64,000 bases of DNA from Pseudoclavibacter sp. AY1F1 (lineage in GTDB: Bacteria > Actinomycetota > Actinomycetes > Actinomycetales > Microbacteriaceae). A model generated the notes under the pieces. The model searched no databases, was not told the DNA's origin, and saw only the letters and a list, made by a program, of their open reading frames with translations. Made by a program: the position numbers and the translations under genes. The stretch spans positions 62,001 to 126,000 of the forward strand of contig NZ_PSTQ01000011.1 in assembly GCF_002931075.1 (NCBI RefSeq), in the 5' to 3' direction. Positions 41,985 through 50,823 of this stretch are shown piece after piece; the stretch's first letter is position 1; each line of letters opens with the position of its first letter.

Positions 41985-44900
41985 ATGCGCATCCCGTCGG
42001 AACCAAGTGAAGAATCACGGCACGACGGCGCGACTCCTCCTCCGATCGGAATCAACGGCACGAGCGGCCGCGGCGACACTGATCGCCGTGCACGCGGTCT
42101 CGAGGAGGTCGACGCCAGGCGGGTGCAGCGCGCCGATTTTGTGAAGCAGGTGCTCGCGAAGCGCGATGGCGGCTGGGATGCGAGCGACGAGACTCGCGCC
42201 GAGACTCGCGCCGACGCTCCGGGTGCGGACGCAGCGGACTCGATTGATCCTGCCTCCTCTGCCGACTCTGGCCCAACTACCGACTCTGGCCCAACTACCG
42301 ACTCTGGCCCAACTACCGACTCTGGCCCAACTACCGACTCTGGCCCAACTACCGGCTCTGCGCCCTCGACCGACTCTGCGCCCTCGACCGACTCTGCCCC
42401 ATTAACGGTTGCGGACACCGAAGAGCGCCTCGACTCCGAGCCCCGCGAGTCAGGGCGAGCGGATGTGCCAGCTGGCCCTTCCGCGAACGAGACCGTGGCC
42501 GTCGACGACTCGATCGTCGACGCTCTGCGCGCCGAAGGTCGCACTGCCGGCGGCTCGCGCGGCGACGCGCCACGCCCCGACCCTGCCCCACGCGTCGACC
42601 AGACGGTGGCTGTCGACGACTCGATCGTCGCCGCACTCCGTGCCGAGGGGCGCACTGCTTCCGCTGACCGCGACGCGAAAGCCAACGCTCCGAGCGCTGA
42701 CGAGACCGCGCGTGTCGACCAGACGGTCGCCGTCGACGACTCGATCGTCGCGGCGCTCCGCGCCGAAGGACGCACAGCAACCGGCGATCGCGATGCGAGC
42801 GACGCGAGTGCCCCAAACGCCGAGAGCTCCGCCGCTTCCGCCTCCAAGCCGCCAGTGGACGACGCACCGCCGACCGCCGCGATCCCGGTTGTGACGCAGC
42901 TTCGCGACGTCCCGGTCTCGGAGGCCCTGCCAGCTGCGCTTGCGCTGCTGCGCGGCTGGCGCGAGCAGGTCGCCGCGGCGGACGCGCAGCGTGCCTCCGC
43001 GGTCGAGGCGGCCTCGAGCCAGCGCGCCAAGCGTCGCGCCGACACCACCTCGGAGCTTGATCGTGTGCTCGCCGGACCGGACGGCGAGGTGTTCCTCCGC
43101 TCCCTGATCGACGAGGTCATTCGGCCGGACGACGCGATCGCGGCGGGAAACGGCCTCGGCGACCTCGCTCCGAAACTTCCCGCGAGCCTCTCGCCCGGCA
43201 CGAAACGCGCGTTCCAACTGGGCGCTTTCGCGGGGCCAGGCGTGCCGTGGCTCGCGGTGCCGCTCATGCGCCGAGCCACGTCGGCGTTCTTCGGCGACGA
43301 CACCGTCCGCAACGTGCCCTCCGAGATCTCCGCCGCGACCGAGCGCGCGGCGACTCGCGGAGCCGCGTCGCGCATCCGCCTGCTCGGTGACGCGGTGCTC
43401 GGGGAGCGGGGCTCGAACGCGAGCCTCGAGACCTACACGCAGCTGCTCGCCGCCGGCCAGGTGCGCGAGCTCGAGCTTCGGGTCGTCGACATCGAGGCGC
43501 AGCCGGCCCTCTGGGACTTCGACGGCACCCTCGAGCGTGTCGTCTTCAAGCTCTCGGCGCTCGGCCGCGCCGCGCTTACCGCGCCGACGCCGCCGCTGAT
43601 CATGCTGCGCGCGCAGTCGTCGGCTGACCTCGAGCTCACGGTGCAGGCGTTCATGCGCGCCTTCGAGCAGGAGGAGCTGCGCGGCCTGCACGTCGGCATC
43701 TCCCTCCCCGCCCAGTTCCCCGAGACGCCGGGTCTGCTTCGCCGCATCGGCGGATGGGCGCACATGCGCCGCGAGGACCTCGGCTCCGACATCACGGTCG
43801 CCATCACACGCGACGCGAACCACGAGCTCGAGCGGGCCGACGCCGTGATCAACGGCTGGCGCCTCGCCACGTACGCGTCGGAGGCTGATGTCGACGCCAA
43901 CTTCGCACGCCTCCTCGACGAGGCCCTCGCGATCGACCACGTCGCCGCGTTCAGGGTCGAGGTCGAAGCGGATGCGCGCCGAGACGTCGCGCTCGCGGCC
44001 GCCATCGCGAAGGCGCGAGGCCTGCCGAAGCCCGTGCGGGTCGTCGTGCCGCGCTCGGCAGACGATGCGGCGCTGGAGCGCATCCGCTCGGCTGGCGTCG
44101 AGCTTGTGGAGCGCACACCCGTCGTAACGGGCACCACGCAGCGCCACGCGGCCAGTTATCTCCAGCACCGAGTCGACGTGCGAGCCAGGCAGCTCGGCGC
44201 GGAGCCAGCCGACGCGGCGCAGGCGGACCAGCCTTCGATCGCTCCAGGGATCGGTGCCGACGCCGTGCATCCCGACGACGAGCGCCTCCTCAGCGCGACG
44301 GCGCGCATGCGGCAGATCGACTCGGGCCCGAACCGCGAGCAAGACCGGGTGCTCGCGGACGACGCGGCCACCGTCACCGCCAGCATCCAGCTCGAGCTCT
44401 TCCCCGATGGTCTCTTCGAAGACGAGGAGCCTGCGGCCGAGCGGCCGGCACGCGTGAAGAAGCTGAAGCCGGCCTCGAAGCCCGTCATCGAAGACGACGA
44501 AGAGGTCACCGAGAACCCCGCAGACACGGGCCCAAGCCCCCGCCTCACCGAGGTGGTGCTCGGCCTCAAGCGCGGCAGGCTGCTGCGCAACACGTTCCGC
44601 AACGCGCCAGGAACCGACCCGTCGCTCGCCAGCAACCGCGAGTGGCTGCTCTCCATCCAGCGTCGAGTGCCGCGCAGCGAGCTCGGCATCGACGAGGTCG
44701 AGCGGCACCTGCTGCACGAGCCGGAAGACGTGGATGCCCTGCTCTCGCGAGCAGAGCGTGCGGCTGAGCCGTGGGCCCAGAAGCCAGGCTGGGAGCGGGC
44801 GGCCGTGCTCGAGAAGGTGGCGAAGGCGCTCGAAGCGAACCGGGCGCGCCTCATCGAGGTCGCCGTCTCCGAGACGGGGACCCCGCTGCCCGACGTCGAC

Positions 44901-46700
44901 GCCGACGTGAGCCGCTGCGTCGACCTCGCCAACTACTACGCGCACCTCGCACGCCAGCTCGACCGCATGCAGGGCGCAGACTTCGAACCCGTCGCCGTGA
45001 CCGTCGTCACCCCGTCGTGGGTTCCGGCCGTCGCAGGCAGCGCCGGGCACACGGCGCAGGCGCTCGCGGCCGGAAGCGCGGTTGTGCTGAAGCCATCGCC
45101 GCGCACGCGCCGCACGGCGGCCGTCTTCGCCGAGGTGCTCTGGGATGCGGACATCCCCCGCGACCTCGTGCAGCTCGCGATCTGCGACGAGAGCCTCCTC
45201 TCAGATGAGCAGCTCGGACAGATGCTCATCACCGACGACCGCGTTCAACGCGTGCTGCTCAGCGGCAACTGGGAGACGGCGCGCTCGTTCCTGCGCTGGC
45301 GCCCCGACCTGCCACTCATCGCCGCGACAAGCGGCAAGAACTCCATGATCATCACGCCGAGCGCCGACCTCGACCGGGCGGCCCTCGACGTCGCCCGCAG
45401 CGCGTTCCTCAGCGCGGGACAGCGACCCGGCCACGCGGGCACAGTCATCCTCGTCGGCTCCGTGGCGCGTTCGAAACGCTTCCACGAGCAGCTCGCCGAC
45501 GCCGTCGCCTCTCTTCGCATCGGTTATCCGAGCGACCCAGGCGCTGTTGTCGGGCCGCTCGTCTCCCCACCCGACTCGCAGCTGCGCTTCGCGCTGTCCT
45601 CGCTCGGCGAGGGCGAGTCGTGGCTCGTCGAGCCACGCCAGCTCGATGACACGGGCCGCCTCTGGTCCCCCGGAATCCGCGTCGGAGTGAAACCCGGCAG
45701 CTATCAGCACGTCACCGAATTCTTCGGCCCGGTGCTGAGCGTCATGCACACGCACACGCTCGACGAGGCCATCCGCCTGCAGAACTCGACCCAGTACGGG
45801 CTGACGGCGGGCATCCACTCGCTCGACCGCACCGAGATCGCCGAATGGCTGCGGCGAGTCGAGGCGGGCAACCTCTACGTGAACCGAGACATCCTCGGCA
45901 ACACGCCCCAGCGGCAGCCGTTCGGTGGCTGGCTCCGCTCGATGGTCGGCACCGCCACGAAGTTCGGCGGGCCCAACTCGCTGCTATCGCTCGGCACGTG
46001 GCGCTCCAACCACGGCGAGCAGTCCCAGACCCTGCACCTGCGCGGCATCGACGAGCAGGCCACGGCGCTCATCGAGTCGGCGGCACCCTTCATGGACTAC
46101 GAGACCTTCGACCGCCTCCGCCGCGCATCCCTCAGCGACCAGATCGCGTTCAACGAGGAGTTCGGCGAGGTCTCTGACGTCTCGAACCTGAAGTTCGAAC
46201 GCAACCTCATGCGGTACATCCCGGCTCGCGCCACGATCCGCGCGGCCGAGGACGCGACGCTCGCCGACCTCATCCGCGTCATCGTCGCGGCACGCATCGT
46301 GCGCTCGAAGCCGCTCATCACGTCCGGCATCGAGGTGCCGGAAGCGGTGCTCGCCGAACTCCAAGCGCAGAACCTCACGGTGCAGCGCGAGACAGACGCG
46401 GAGTTCGCGGAGCGCGCGCGCAGCGGTGGCATCGAGACGCTGCGGGTGCGCCTCGTCGGCGGCAAGCGGCGCGAGTTCTGCGACGCGCTGCAGGGCGACC
46501 CCGACATCTCCATCTGGTCGGACGAAGTGACGCCCGCCGGTCGCATCGAGGCGCTCCCCTTCCTCCGCGAGCAGGCGATCTCCATCACCGCGCACCGGAA
46601 CGGACACCCGGACCCGCGCATGCAGCAGCTGTTCCCGTACGAGCAGACCTTCGACCCGGACGCGCCCATCACGCAGGGCCCCATCAAGTCCCGCGGATAG
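41985..46700 (+). CDS. PutA-like protein lacking catalytic residues in both domains (probable pseudoenzyme)
   Basis: This is 1571 residues, much longer than usual bifunctional proline dehydrogenase / pyrroline-5-carboxylate dehydrogenase. Residues about 20-290 are a disordered repeat-rich insert, about 340-740 align to the proline dehydrogenase barrel, about 880-1340 to the aldehyde dehydrogenase, and a C-terminal tail follows. Family landmarks have changed: expected RLVKGAN reads AITRDAN, YLVRRLEEN reads YLQHRVDVR, AETSGKNA reads AATSGKNS (general base Glu to Ala1114) and AGQ(K/R)CS reads AGQRPGH (nucleophile Cys to Pro1148). Flanking segments such as GNLYVNRDILG and LTEFFGPVL-like VTEFFGPVL stay intact, so the fold is kept and sequencing error is unlikely. 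The start is uncertain (ATG 41985 or GTG 41931). Confidence 0.85.
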   Translation: MRIPSEPSEESRHDGATPPPIGINGTSGRGDTDRRARGLEEVDARRVQRADFVKQVLAKRDGGWDASDETRAETRADAPGADAADSIDPASSADSGPTTDSGPTTDSGPTTDSGPTTDSGPTTGSAPSTDSAPSTDSAPLTVADTEERLDSEPRESGRADVPAGPSANETVAVDDSIVDALRAEGRTAGGSRGDAPRPDPAPRVDQTVAVDDSIVAALRAEGRTASADRDAKANAPSADETARVDQTVAVDDSIVAALRAEGRTATGDRDASDASAPNAESSAASASKPPVDDAPPTAAIPVVTQLRDVPVSEALPAALALLRGWREQVAAADAQRASAVEAASSQRAKRRADTTSELDRVLAGPDGEVFLRSLIDEVIRPDDAIAAGNGLGDLAPKLPASLSPGTKRAFQLGAFAGPGVPWLAVPLMRRATSAFFGDDTVRNVPSEISAATERAATRGAASRIRLLGDAVLGERGSNASLETYTQLLAAGQVRELELRVVDIEAQPALWDFDGTLERVVFKLSALGRAALTAPTPPLIMLRAQSSADLELTVQAFMRAFEQEELRGLHVGISLPAQFPETPGLLRRIGGWAHMRREDLGSDITVAITRDANHELERADAVINGWRLATYASEADVDANFARLLDEALAIDHVAAFRVEVEADARRDVALAAAIAKARGLPKPVRVVVPRSADDAALERIRSAGVELVERTPVVTGTTQRHAASYLQHRVDVRARQLGAEPADAAQADQPSIAPGIGADAVHPDDERLLSATARMRQIDSGPNREQDRVLADDAATVTASIQLELFPDGLFEDEEPAAERPARVKKLKPASKPVIEDDEEVTENPADTGPSPRLTEVVLGLKRGRLLRNTFRNAPGTDPSLASNREWLLSIQRRVPRSELGIDEVERHLLHEPEDVDALLSRAERAAEPWAQKPGWERAAVLEKVAKALEANRARLIEVAVSETGTPLPDVDADVSRCVDLANYYAHLARQLDRMQGADFEPVAVTVVTPSWVPAVAGSAGHTAQALAAGSAVVLKPSPRTRRTAAVFAEVLWDADIPRDLVQLAICDESLLSDEQLGQMLITDDRVQRVLLSGNWETARSFLRWRPDLPLIAATSGKNSMIITPSADLDRAALDVARSAFLSAGQRPGHAGTVILVGSVARSKRFHEQLADAVASLRIGYPSDPGAVVGPLVSPPDSQLRFALSSLGEGESWLVEPRQLDDTGRLWSPGIRVGVKPGSYQHVTEFFGPVLSVMHTHTLDEAIRLQNSTQYGLTAGIHSLDRTEIAEWLRRVEAGNLYVNRDILGNTPQRQPFGGWLRSMVGTATKFGGPNSLLSLGTWRSNHGEQSQTLHLRGIDEQATALIESAAPFMDYETFDRLRRASLSDQIAFNEEFGEVSDVSNLKFERNLMRYIPARATIRAAEDATLADLIRVIVAARIVRSKPLITSGIEVPEAVLAELQAQNLTVQRETDAEFAERARSGGIETLRVRLVGGKRREFCDALQGDPDISIWSDEVTPAGRIEALPFLREQAISITAHRNGHPDPRMQQLFPYEQTFDPDAPITQGPIKSRG
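42264..42407 (+). repeat. 18-base tandem repeats inside the PutA-like gene
   Basis: gactctggcccaactacc occurs five times exactly (42264-42353), then three diverged copies based on gactctgcgccctcgacc. They encode a (D/G)SGPTT-type run. All copies keep the reading frame. Confidence 0.95.
42490..42780 (+). repeat. Three 20-residue repeats inside the PutA-like gene
   Basis: The peptide TVAVDDSIVxALRAEGRTA occurs three times (about 42492, 42602 and 42722) with 17-20 variable residues between. Each could form a short helix usable as a docking motif. Confidence 0.9.
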
Positions 46701-46756
46701 CGCGGCTGCCCCGGGGCTTGGGTTGGCCTTCGAGGGCCTGGGTCGTGCTCCGGCCT

Positions 46757-46824
46757 CGGGGCGCGCGGCCTCCGGCCTCCGGCCCCGGCCTCCGGCCTCC
46801 GGCCTCCGGCCCCGGGGCGCGCGG
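46757..46824. repeat. cctccgg run between two 12-base direct repeats
   Basis: cggggcgcgcgg at 46757 and 46813 flanks a run of cctccgg/ggcccc units. It is non-coding and begins the 616-base gap between the PutA-like and GlcD-like genes, which contains repeats and no supported gene. Confidence 0.7.
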
Positions 46825-46866
46825 ACCGAGCCCCGCTGCCCGCGTTGCTCCCGCTGTCTGCGGCCG

Positions 46867-46950
46867 CACTGTCCAACCTGAGTGCAGAATCGGTGCCAAT
46901 CGCCAGTTGGAAGGTTTCAGGCGCGCGTATTGCACTGATGTTGGACAGTG
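46867..46950. repeat. 84-base imperfect inverted repeat
   Basis: Outer arms cactgtccaac / gttggacagtg pair perfectly, and inner arms agtgca / tgcact extend the stem after 3-base interruptions. It could be a terminator of the PutA-like gene, a structured RNA or a small mobile element. Confidence 0.6.
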
Positions 46951-46980
46951 ACTCCGGCGTCTGAGGCGCCCGGGCATGGG

Positions 46981-47108
46981 CGGCCGGTCTCCGCTGAGTA
47001 CCCACGGCGCGCGCTCCCGGCAGAAGAGTGAGGCAGATGCAGACCGGCCGGTCTCCGCTGAGTACCCACGGCGCGCGCTCCCGGCAGAAGAGTGAGGCAG
47101 ATGCAGAC
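46981..47108. repeat. Exact 64-base tandem duplication
   Basis: The segment beginning cggccggtctccgctgagta is repeated head to tail (46981-47044, 47045-47108) with no difference seen, implying a recent event. Confidence 0.92.
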
Positions 47109-47144
47109 TCCTGCGATGCGGAACGTGCGTCTGCCCCACTCTTC
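47087..47144. repeat. 19-base hairpin arms overlapping the tandem duplication
   Basis: gaagagtgaggcagatgca pairs with tgcgtctgccccactcttc with one mismatch and one G-T pair, around a 20-base loop. Only the second tandem copy has the matching arm. Confidence 0.75.
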
Positions 47145-47303
47145 GCGGCGGAGGAACGGATCGGCAGCAGCAGCGGCAGGGGCGCGGCGGGGCGCGGGCC
47201 AGAGCGGCGGGGCGCGGGCGCGGACGCGGGCACCCGCACGGACGCGAGCGCGAGCTGGCGCGGGCACCGGATGCGGGCCTCGTGGCGGCGCAGGCGCGTC
47301 GCC

Positions 47304-47309
47304 TACGAT
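47304..47309 (+). promoter_or_regulatory. -10 hexamer of the GlcD-like gene (leaderless)
   Basis: TACGAT ends 7 bases before the ATG. Confidence 0.45.
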
Positions 47310-47316
47310 CGGGCGC

Positions 47317-48768
47317 ATGTCTGCCGTTGTCGCCGGAACCCCCAAGTCCCCTCAGCCCCCTCAGTCCCCCAAGTCCCCCATGTCCCCTGAGCCCGTGAAG
47401 TTCGCGCTCGCCGTCGATGCCCTCGCTCGCGAGCTGCCTGGCCGAGTCGTGACGGAACCGGAGTCGCTCGAGCCGCTGCGCGTCGACCGCTCCGGCGTGG
47501 TCGCGGCCGGCGTTCCGCTCGCGCTGGTCGAGGCCGAGTCTGTCGAGGATGTGCAGGCGGCGTGCCGAATCGCGAGCGAGTTCGGCGTGCCGGTTGTCAC
47601 GCGCGGGGCAGGCACGGGGCTTGCGGGCGGCGGGGCCGCAGGCCATGGCGAGATCGTGCTGTCGACGCTGCGCATGAACCAGATCCTCGAGGTCTCGCCG
47701 GCCAACCAGCTCGCGGTCGTGCAGCCTGGCATCCTCAATGGCGCCCTCAACGAAGAGCTCGAGCGGCACGGTTTCTGGTGGGCGCCGGATCCGGCTTCGA
47801 AGCACATCTCGACTGTGGGCGGGAACATTGCGACCAACGCCGGTGGCCTGCTGTGCGCTAAATACGGGGTGACGCGGGAGGCTGTGCTCGGCCTCAAGGT
47901 CGTGCTCATCGACGGTTCGGTCATCGACGTCGGCCACCGCACGGTGAAGGGTGTCACGGGCCTCGACCTGTGTGCGCTCATGGTCGGTTCGGAGGGCACG
48001 CTCGGCGTGATCGTTGAGTGCACGCTCAAGCTGCGCCCGCTTGTGGCGGGGGTCGTGCCGACGATCGGCGCGTACTTCACCGATGTGGGGAGCGCGGCGC
48101 GTGCCTCCGCGGCCGTCACGGCGTCGGGCATTCAGCCAGCCATCATGGAGCTGATGGATGCGGGCGTTCTGCGCGCAGTATCCGCGTACACGGGGGTTGA
48201 CCTCGCCTCGCACGGCGACTCTTATTTGCTCATCCAGACGGATGGCGCGAACGCGGTCGCCGAAGCCGAGGGCATCGTCGAGGTGCTGCGCGCCAACGGC
48301 GGCACGGTCGAGATGACGACCGACCCGCAGTCGGCGCTGACGCTCGTGGATGTGCGGCGCCAGGCGTACGCGGCCAAGGAGGCGCTCGGCAACGTGCTGG
48401 TCGAGGACGTGTCCGTACCCCGTGACAAGCTGCCGGACATGTTCGCGAAGATCGACGAGGTCGCGGCGCGCACCGGCACCACGATCGTCACGGTCGCGCA
48501 CGCTGGCGACGGCAACCTGCATCCGACGTTCATCTACGACCGAGCGGAGTCCGTCGTGCCGCAGGCGGTGTGGGATGCGGCCGACGAGCTGTTCACGTAC
48601 GCCATCTCGATCGGCGGCACCCTCACGGGGGAGCACGGCGTCGGCCTCCTCAAGCGGCAATGGCTTGGCGAGGAGCTCGGCGAGCGCCAGTTCGAGCTGC
48701 AGCGCGGTATCAAGCGGCTCTTCGACCCGCAGGGGCTCCTCAACCCTGGCAAGGTCTTCGCCGAGTAG
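47317..48768 (+). CDS. FAD-linked 2-hydroxyacid oxidase/dehydrogenase (GlcD-like)
   Basis: This is 483 residues. PVVTRGAGTGLAGGGAAGHGEIVLST near residue 88 and HISTVGGNIATNAGGLLCAKYGVTREAVLGLKVVL near 165 form the PCMH FAD-binding domain. The C-terminal FAD-oxidase part ends with VAHAGDGNLHPTF near 390 and SIGGTLTGEHGVGLLK, the GlcD/D-lactate dehydrogenase signature. It should oxidise D-lactate, glycolate or 2-hydroxyglutarate. The first 25 residues are a Pro/Ser/Lys repeat encoded by tandem cccctcag-like units, an unusual addition. No GlcE/GlcF partner is adjacent. Confidence 0.88.
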   Translation: MSAVVAGTPKSPQPPQSPKSPMSPEPVKFALAVDALARELPGRVVTEPESLEPLRVDRSGVVAAGVPLALVEAESVEDVQAACRIASEFGVPVVTRGAGTGLAGGGAAGHGEIVLSTLRMNQILEVSPANQLAVVQPGILNGALNEELERHGFWWAPDPASKHISTVGGNIATNAGGLLCAKYGVTREAVLGLKVVLIDGSVIDVGHRTVKGVTGLDLCALMVGSEGTLGVIVECTLKLRPLVAGVVPTIGAYFTDVGSAARASAAVTASGIQPAIMELMDAGVLRAVSAYTGVDLASHGDSYLLIQTDGANAVAEAEGIVEVLRANGGTVEMTTDPQSALTLVDVRRQAYAAKEALGNVLVEDVSVPRDKLPDMFAKIDEVAARTGTTIVTVAHAGDGNLHPTFIYDRAESVVPQAVWDAADELFTYAISIGGTLTGEHGVGLLKRQWLGEELGERQFELQRGIKRLFDPQGLLNPGKVFAE

Positions 48769-49020
48769 GTCGCACCTGCCCGCCGTCTTTCGTTCGTAGC
48801 CCTCGCCCGCGCGCTCACCGTGCGTCGGGTTCCGCCCGGCCAACTTCCGGGATGGCTGGCCGCTGCGCCGCCTCTTGGGGCGATCTGGGCTGGATTGATC
48901 ACGCAAGACGGTCGCGCGCCACCCCCGCAGAATCTCTCGATTGACGGGAAATTTTGCGGGACCTCGGGCGTGCCGTCCAGGCGGGAAGTCCGCGAAACAA
49001 GAGCGTCACATTCCGTCCAC

Positions 49021-49026
49021 TAGTCT
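49021..49026 (+). promoter_or_regulatory. -10 hexamer of the ATP-grasp operon (leaderless)
   Basis: TAGTCT ends 6 bases before the ATG. The 264-base region before it is AT-richer around 48930-48960 and contains no gene. Confidence 0.5.
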
Positions 49027-49032
49027 CGGGAC

Positions 49033-50823
49033 ATGGGTGACCTTTTCGATGGCTACAGCCAGGCTCTGACCAGGCAATCCCAAGCGGCGCTGTCGCCGCC
49101 ATTCGACGAGATGTTCATGGGGGAGGCGCCCGAGGGCGAGCTGGATCCGCGGCGCACGTACCGAGATCTCTACGACGTCCTCTCGGGGATGACGCAGGAG
49201 CAGATCCGGCATCGCTCCGACTCGCTTGCCGACTCGTACCTCGCGCAGGGCGTCACGTTCGACTTCGCCGGCGAGGAGCGTCCGTTCCCGCTTGACGTGG
49301 TTCCGCGTGTCATCGAGCGCGCCGAGTGGCAGAAGACGGAAGCCGGCATCAAGCAGCGCGTGCGTGCGCTTGAGGCCTTCCTCGACGACGTGTACGGCGA
49401 CCAGCGGGCCATCGCCGACGGCGTGATCCCTGCGAGCCTCATCGCTTCCTCGGTGCACTACCACCGGGTCGCGAAGGGTATCCGCACGGCGAACGGGGTG
49501 CGCATCCACGTCTCGGGCATCGACCTGATCCGTGATGAGCACGGCGAGATGCGCGTGCTGGAAGACAACGTGCGCGTGCCGTCGGGCGTCTCGTACGTCA
49601 TCTCGAACCGCCGCGCTATGGCGCAGACGCTCCCCGAGCTCTTCTCGCGCATGCGCGTCCGCCCCGTGGGCGACTACCCGAACCGCCTGCTGGGCGCGCT
49701 TCGGGCATCCGCGCCGGACGGCATCGAGGATCCGACGGTGGTTGTCCTCACGCCTGGCGTCTACAACTCGGCGTACTTCGAGCACACGCTGCTCGCCCGC
49801 CTCATGGGCGTCGAGCTCGTCGAGGGGCGCGACCTGTTCTGCTCCGGCGGCAGGGTGTGGATGCGCACGACGGCGGGCCCTCAGCGCGTGGACGTCATCT
49901 ATCGCCGCGTCGACGACGACTACCTCGACCCGCTGCAGTTCCGTCGCGACTCGATGCTCGGCTCGCCCGGCCTCATGATGGCTGCGCGCCTCGGCAACGT
50001 GACGATCGCGAACGCGGTCGGCAACGGCGTCGCGGACGACAAGCTCGTCTACACGTATATGCCTGACCTCATCCGCTATTACCTGTCGGAAGAGGCGATT
50101 CTGCCGAACGTCGACACGTGGCGGTTGGAGGAGCCGGACGCGCTCGAGGAGGTGCTCGACCGCCTCGACGAGCTTGTCGTGAAACCGGTTGACGGCTCGG
50201 GCGGCAAGGGCCTCATGATCGGTCCGAGCGCCAACAAGCAGGAGCTCGACGAGATGCGGGTGCGGCTGCTCGCCGACCCGCGCGGTTGGATCGCCCAGCC
50301 GGTTGTGCAGCTCTCGACGATCCCGACGCTCGTGGAAGACGGGATGCGTCCGCGGCACGCTGACCTGCGTCCGTTCGCCATCAACGACGGCCACGACGTG
50401 TGGGTGCTGCCCGGCGGCCTCACCCGCGTGGCGCTCCCGGAGGGGCAGCTGGTTGTGAACTCGAGCCAGGGTGGCGGTTCCAAGGACACCTGGGTGGTCG
50501 GCGCCGAGCGCAGCTTCTCGAAGCCCGTGCCGCACGGCGTCGAGGAACTCCTCGATGACCAAGCCGATGCGTCTGAGACCCCGCACCCCGTGACGGGCGT
50601 GCTGCGGGTCATCCCGCACCGCCAGGACCACATGCCGCAGGATGCCCCGAAGCGCGGCGACCAGCAGCAGGTGCAGCAGCAGACGCAGGGGCGAGTCCCG
50701 CAGGCCCAGTCGCATTCGCAGGCGCAGTCGGAGCAGGTCCAGCAACAGCAGCAGGCGCGCACAGACGCGCCGGCGCCGGCCGAATCGGCTGGCACGAACC
50801 AGAAGGGAACGGACGCATGCTGA
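49033..50823 (+). CDS. Circularly permuted ATP-grasp protein
   Basis: This is 596 residues. GVRIHVSGIDLIRDEHGEMRVLEDNVRVPSGVSYVI near residue 158, VLTPGVYNSAYFEHTLLARLMG near 240 and VVKPVDGSGGKGLMIGP near 384 define the permuted ATP-grasp (DUF404/DUF407) family, proposed to be peptide/amide ligases. The next two genes (alpha-E and transglutaminase-like) are its standard partners. The last about 70 residues are a Gln-rich low-complexity tail (runs such as QQQVQQQ and QVQQQQQ), unusual for the family. The 3' end overlaps the alpha-E gene by 7 bases. Confidence 0.9.
   Translation: MGDLFDGYSQALTRQSQAALSPPFDEMFMGEAPEGELDPRRTYRDLYDVLSGMTQEQIRHRSDSLADSYLAQGVTFDFAGEERPFPLDVVPRVIERAEWQKTEAGIKQRVRALEAFLDDVYGDQRAIADGVIPASLIASSVHYHRVAKGIRTANGVRIHVSGIDLIRDEHGEMRVLEDNVRVPSGVSYVISNRRAMAQTLPELFSRMRVRPVGDYPNRLLGALRASAPDGIEDPTVVVLTPGVYNSAYFEHTLLARLMGVELVEGRDLFCSGGRVWMRTTAGPQRVDVIYRRVDDDYLDPLQFRRDSMLGSPGLMMAARLGNVTIANAVGNGVADDKLVYTYMPDLIRYYLSEEAILPNVDTWRLEEPDALEEVLDRLDELVVKPVDGSGGKGLMIGPSANKQELDEMRVRLLADPRGWIAQPVVQLSTIPTLVEDGMRPRHADLRPFAINDGHDVWVLPGGLTRVALPEGQLVVNSSQGGGSKDTWVVGAERSFSKPVPHGVEELLDDQADASETPHPVTGVLRVIPHRQDHMPQDAPKRGDQQQVQQQTQGRVPQAQSHSQAQSEQVQQQQQARTDAPAPAESAGTNQKGTDAC

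Noticed and set aside
42264-42353. CRISPR-like regular repeat array
   Set aside because: 18-base head-to-tail units without spacers, in frame inside a coding region.
42450-45050. 866-codon open frame on the minus strand inside the PutA-like gene
   Set aside because: High-GC antisense shadow; its translation is Arg/His/Leu-rich low complexity without motifs, while the plus frame matches a family along its length.
46981-47108. Insertion-sequence ends
   Set aside because: Exact tandem duplication with no transposase frame and no terminal inverted repeats around it.
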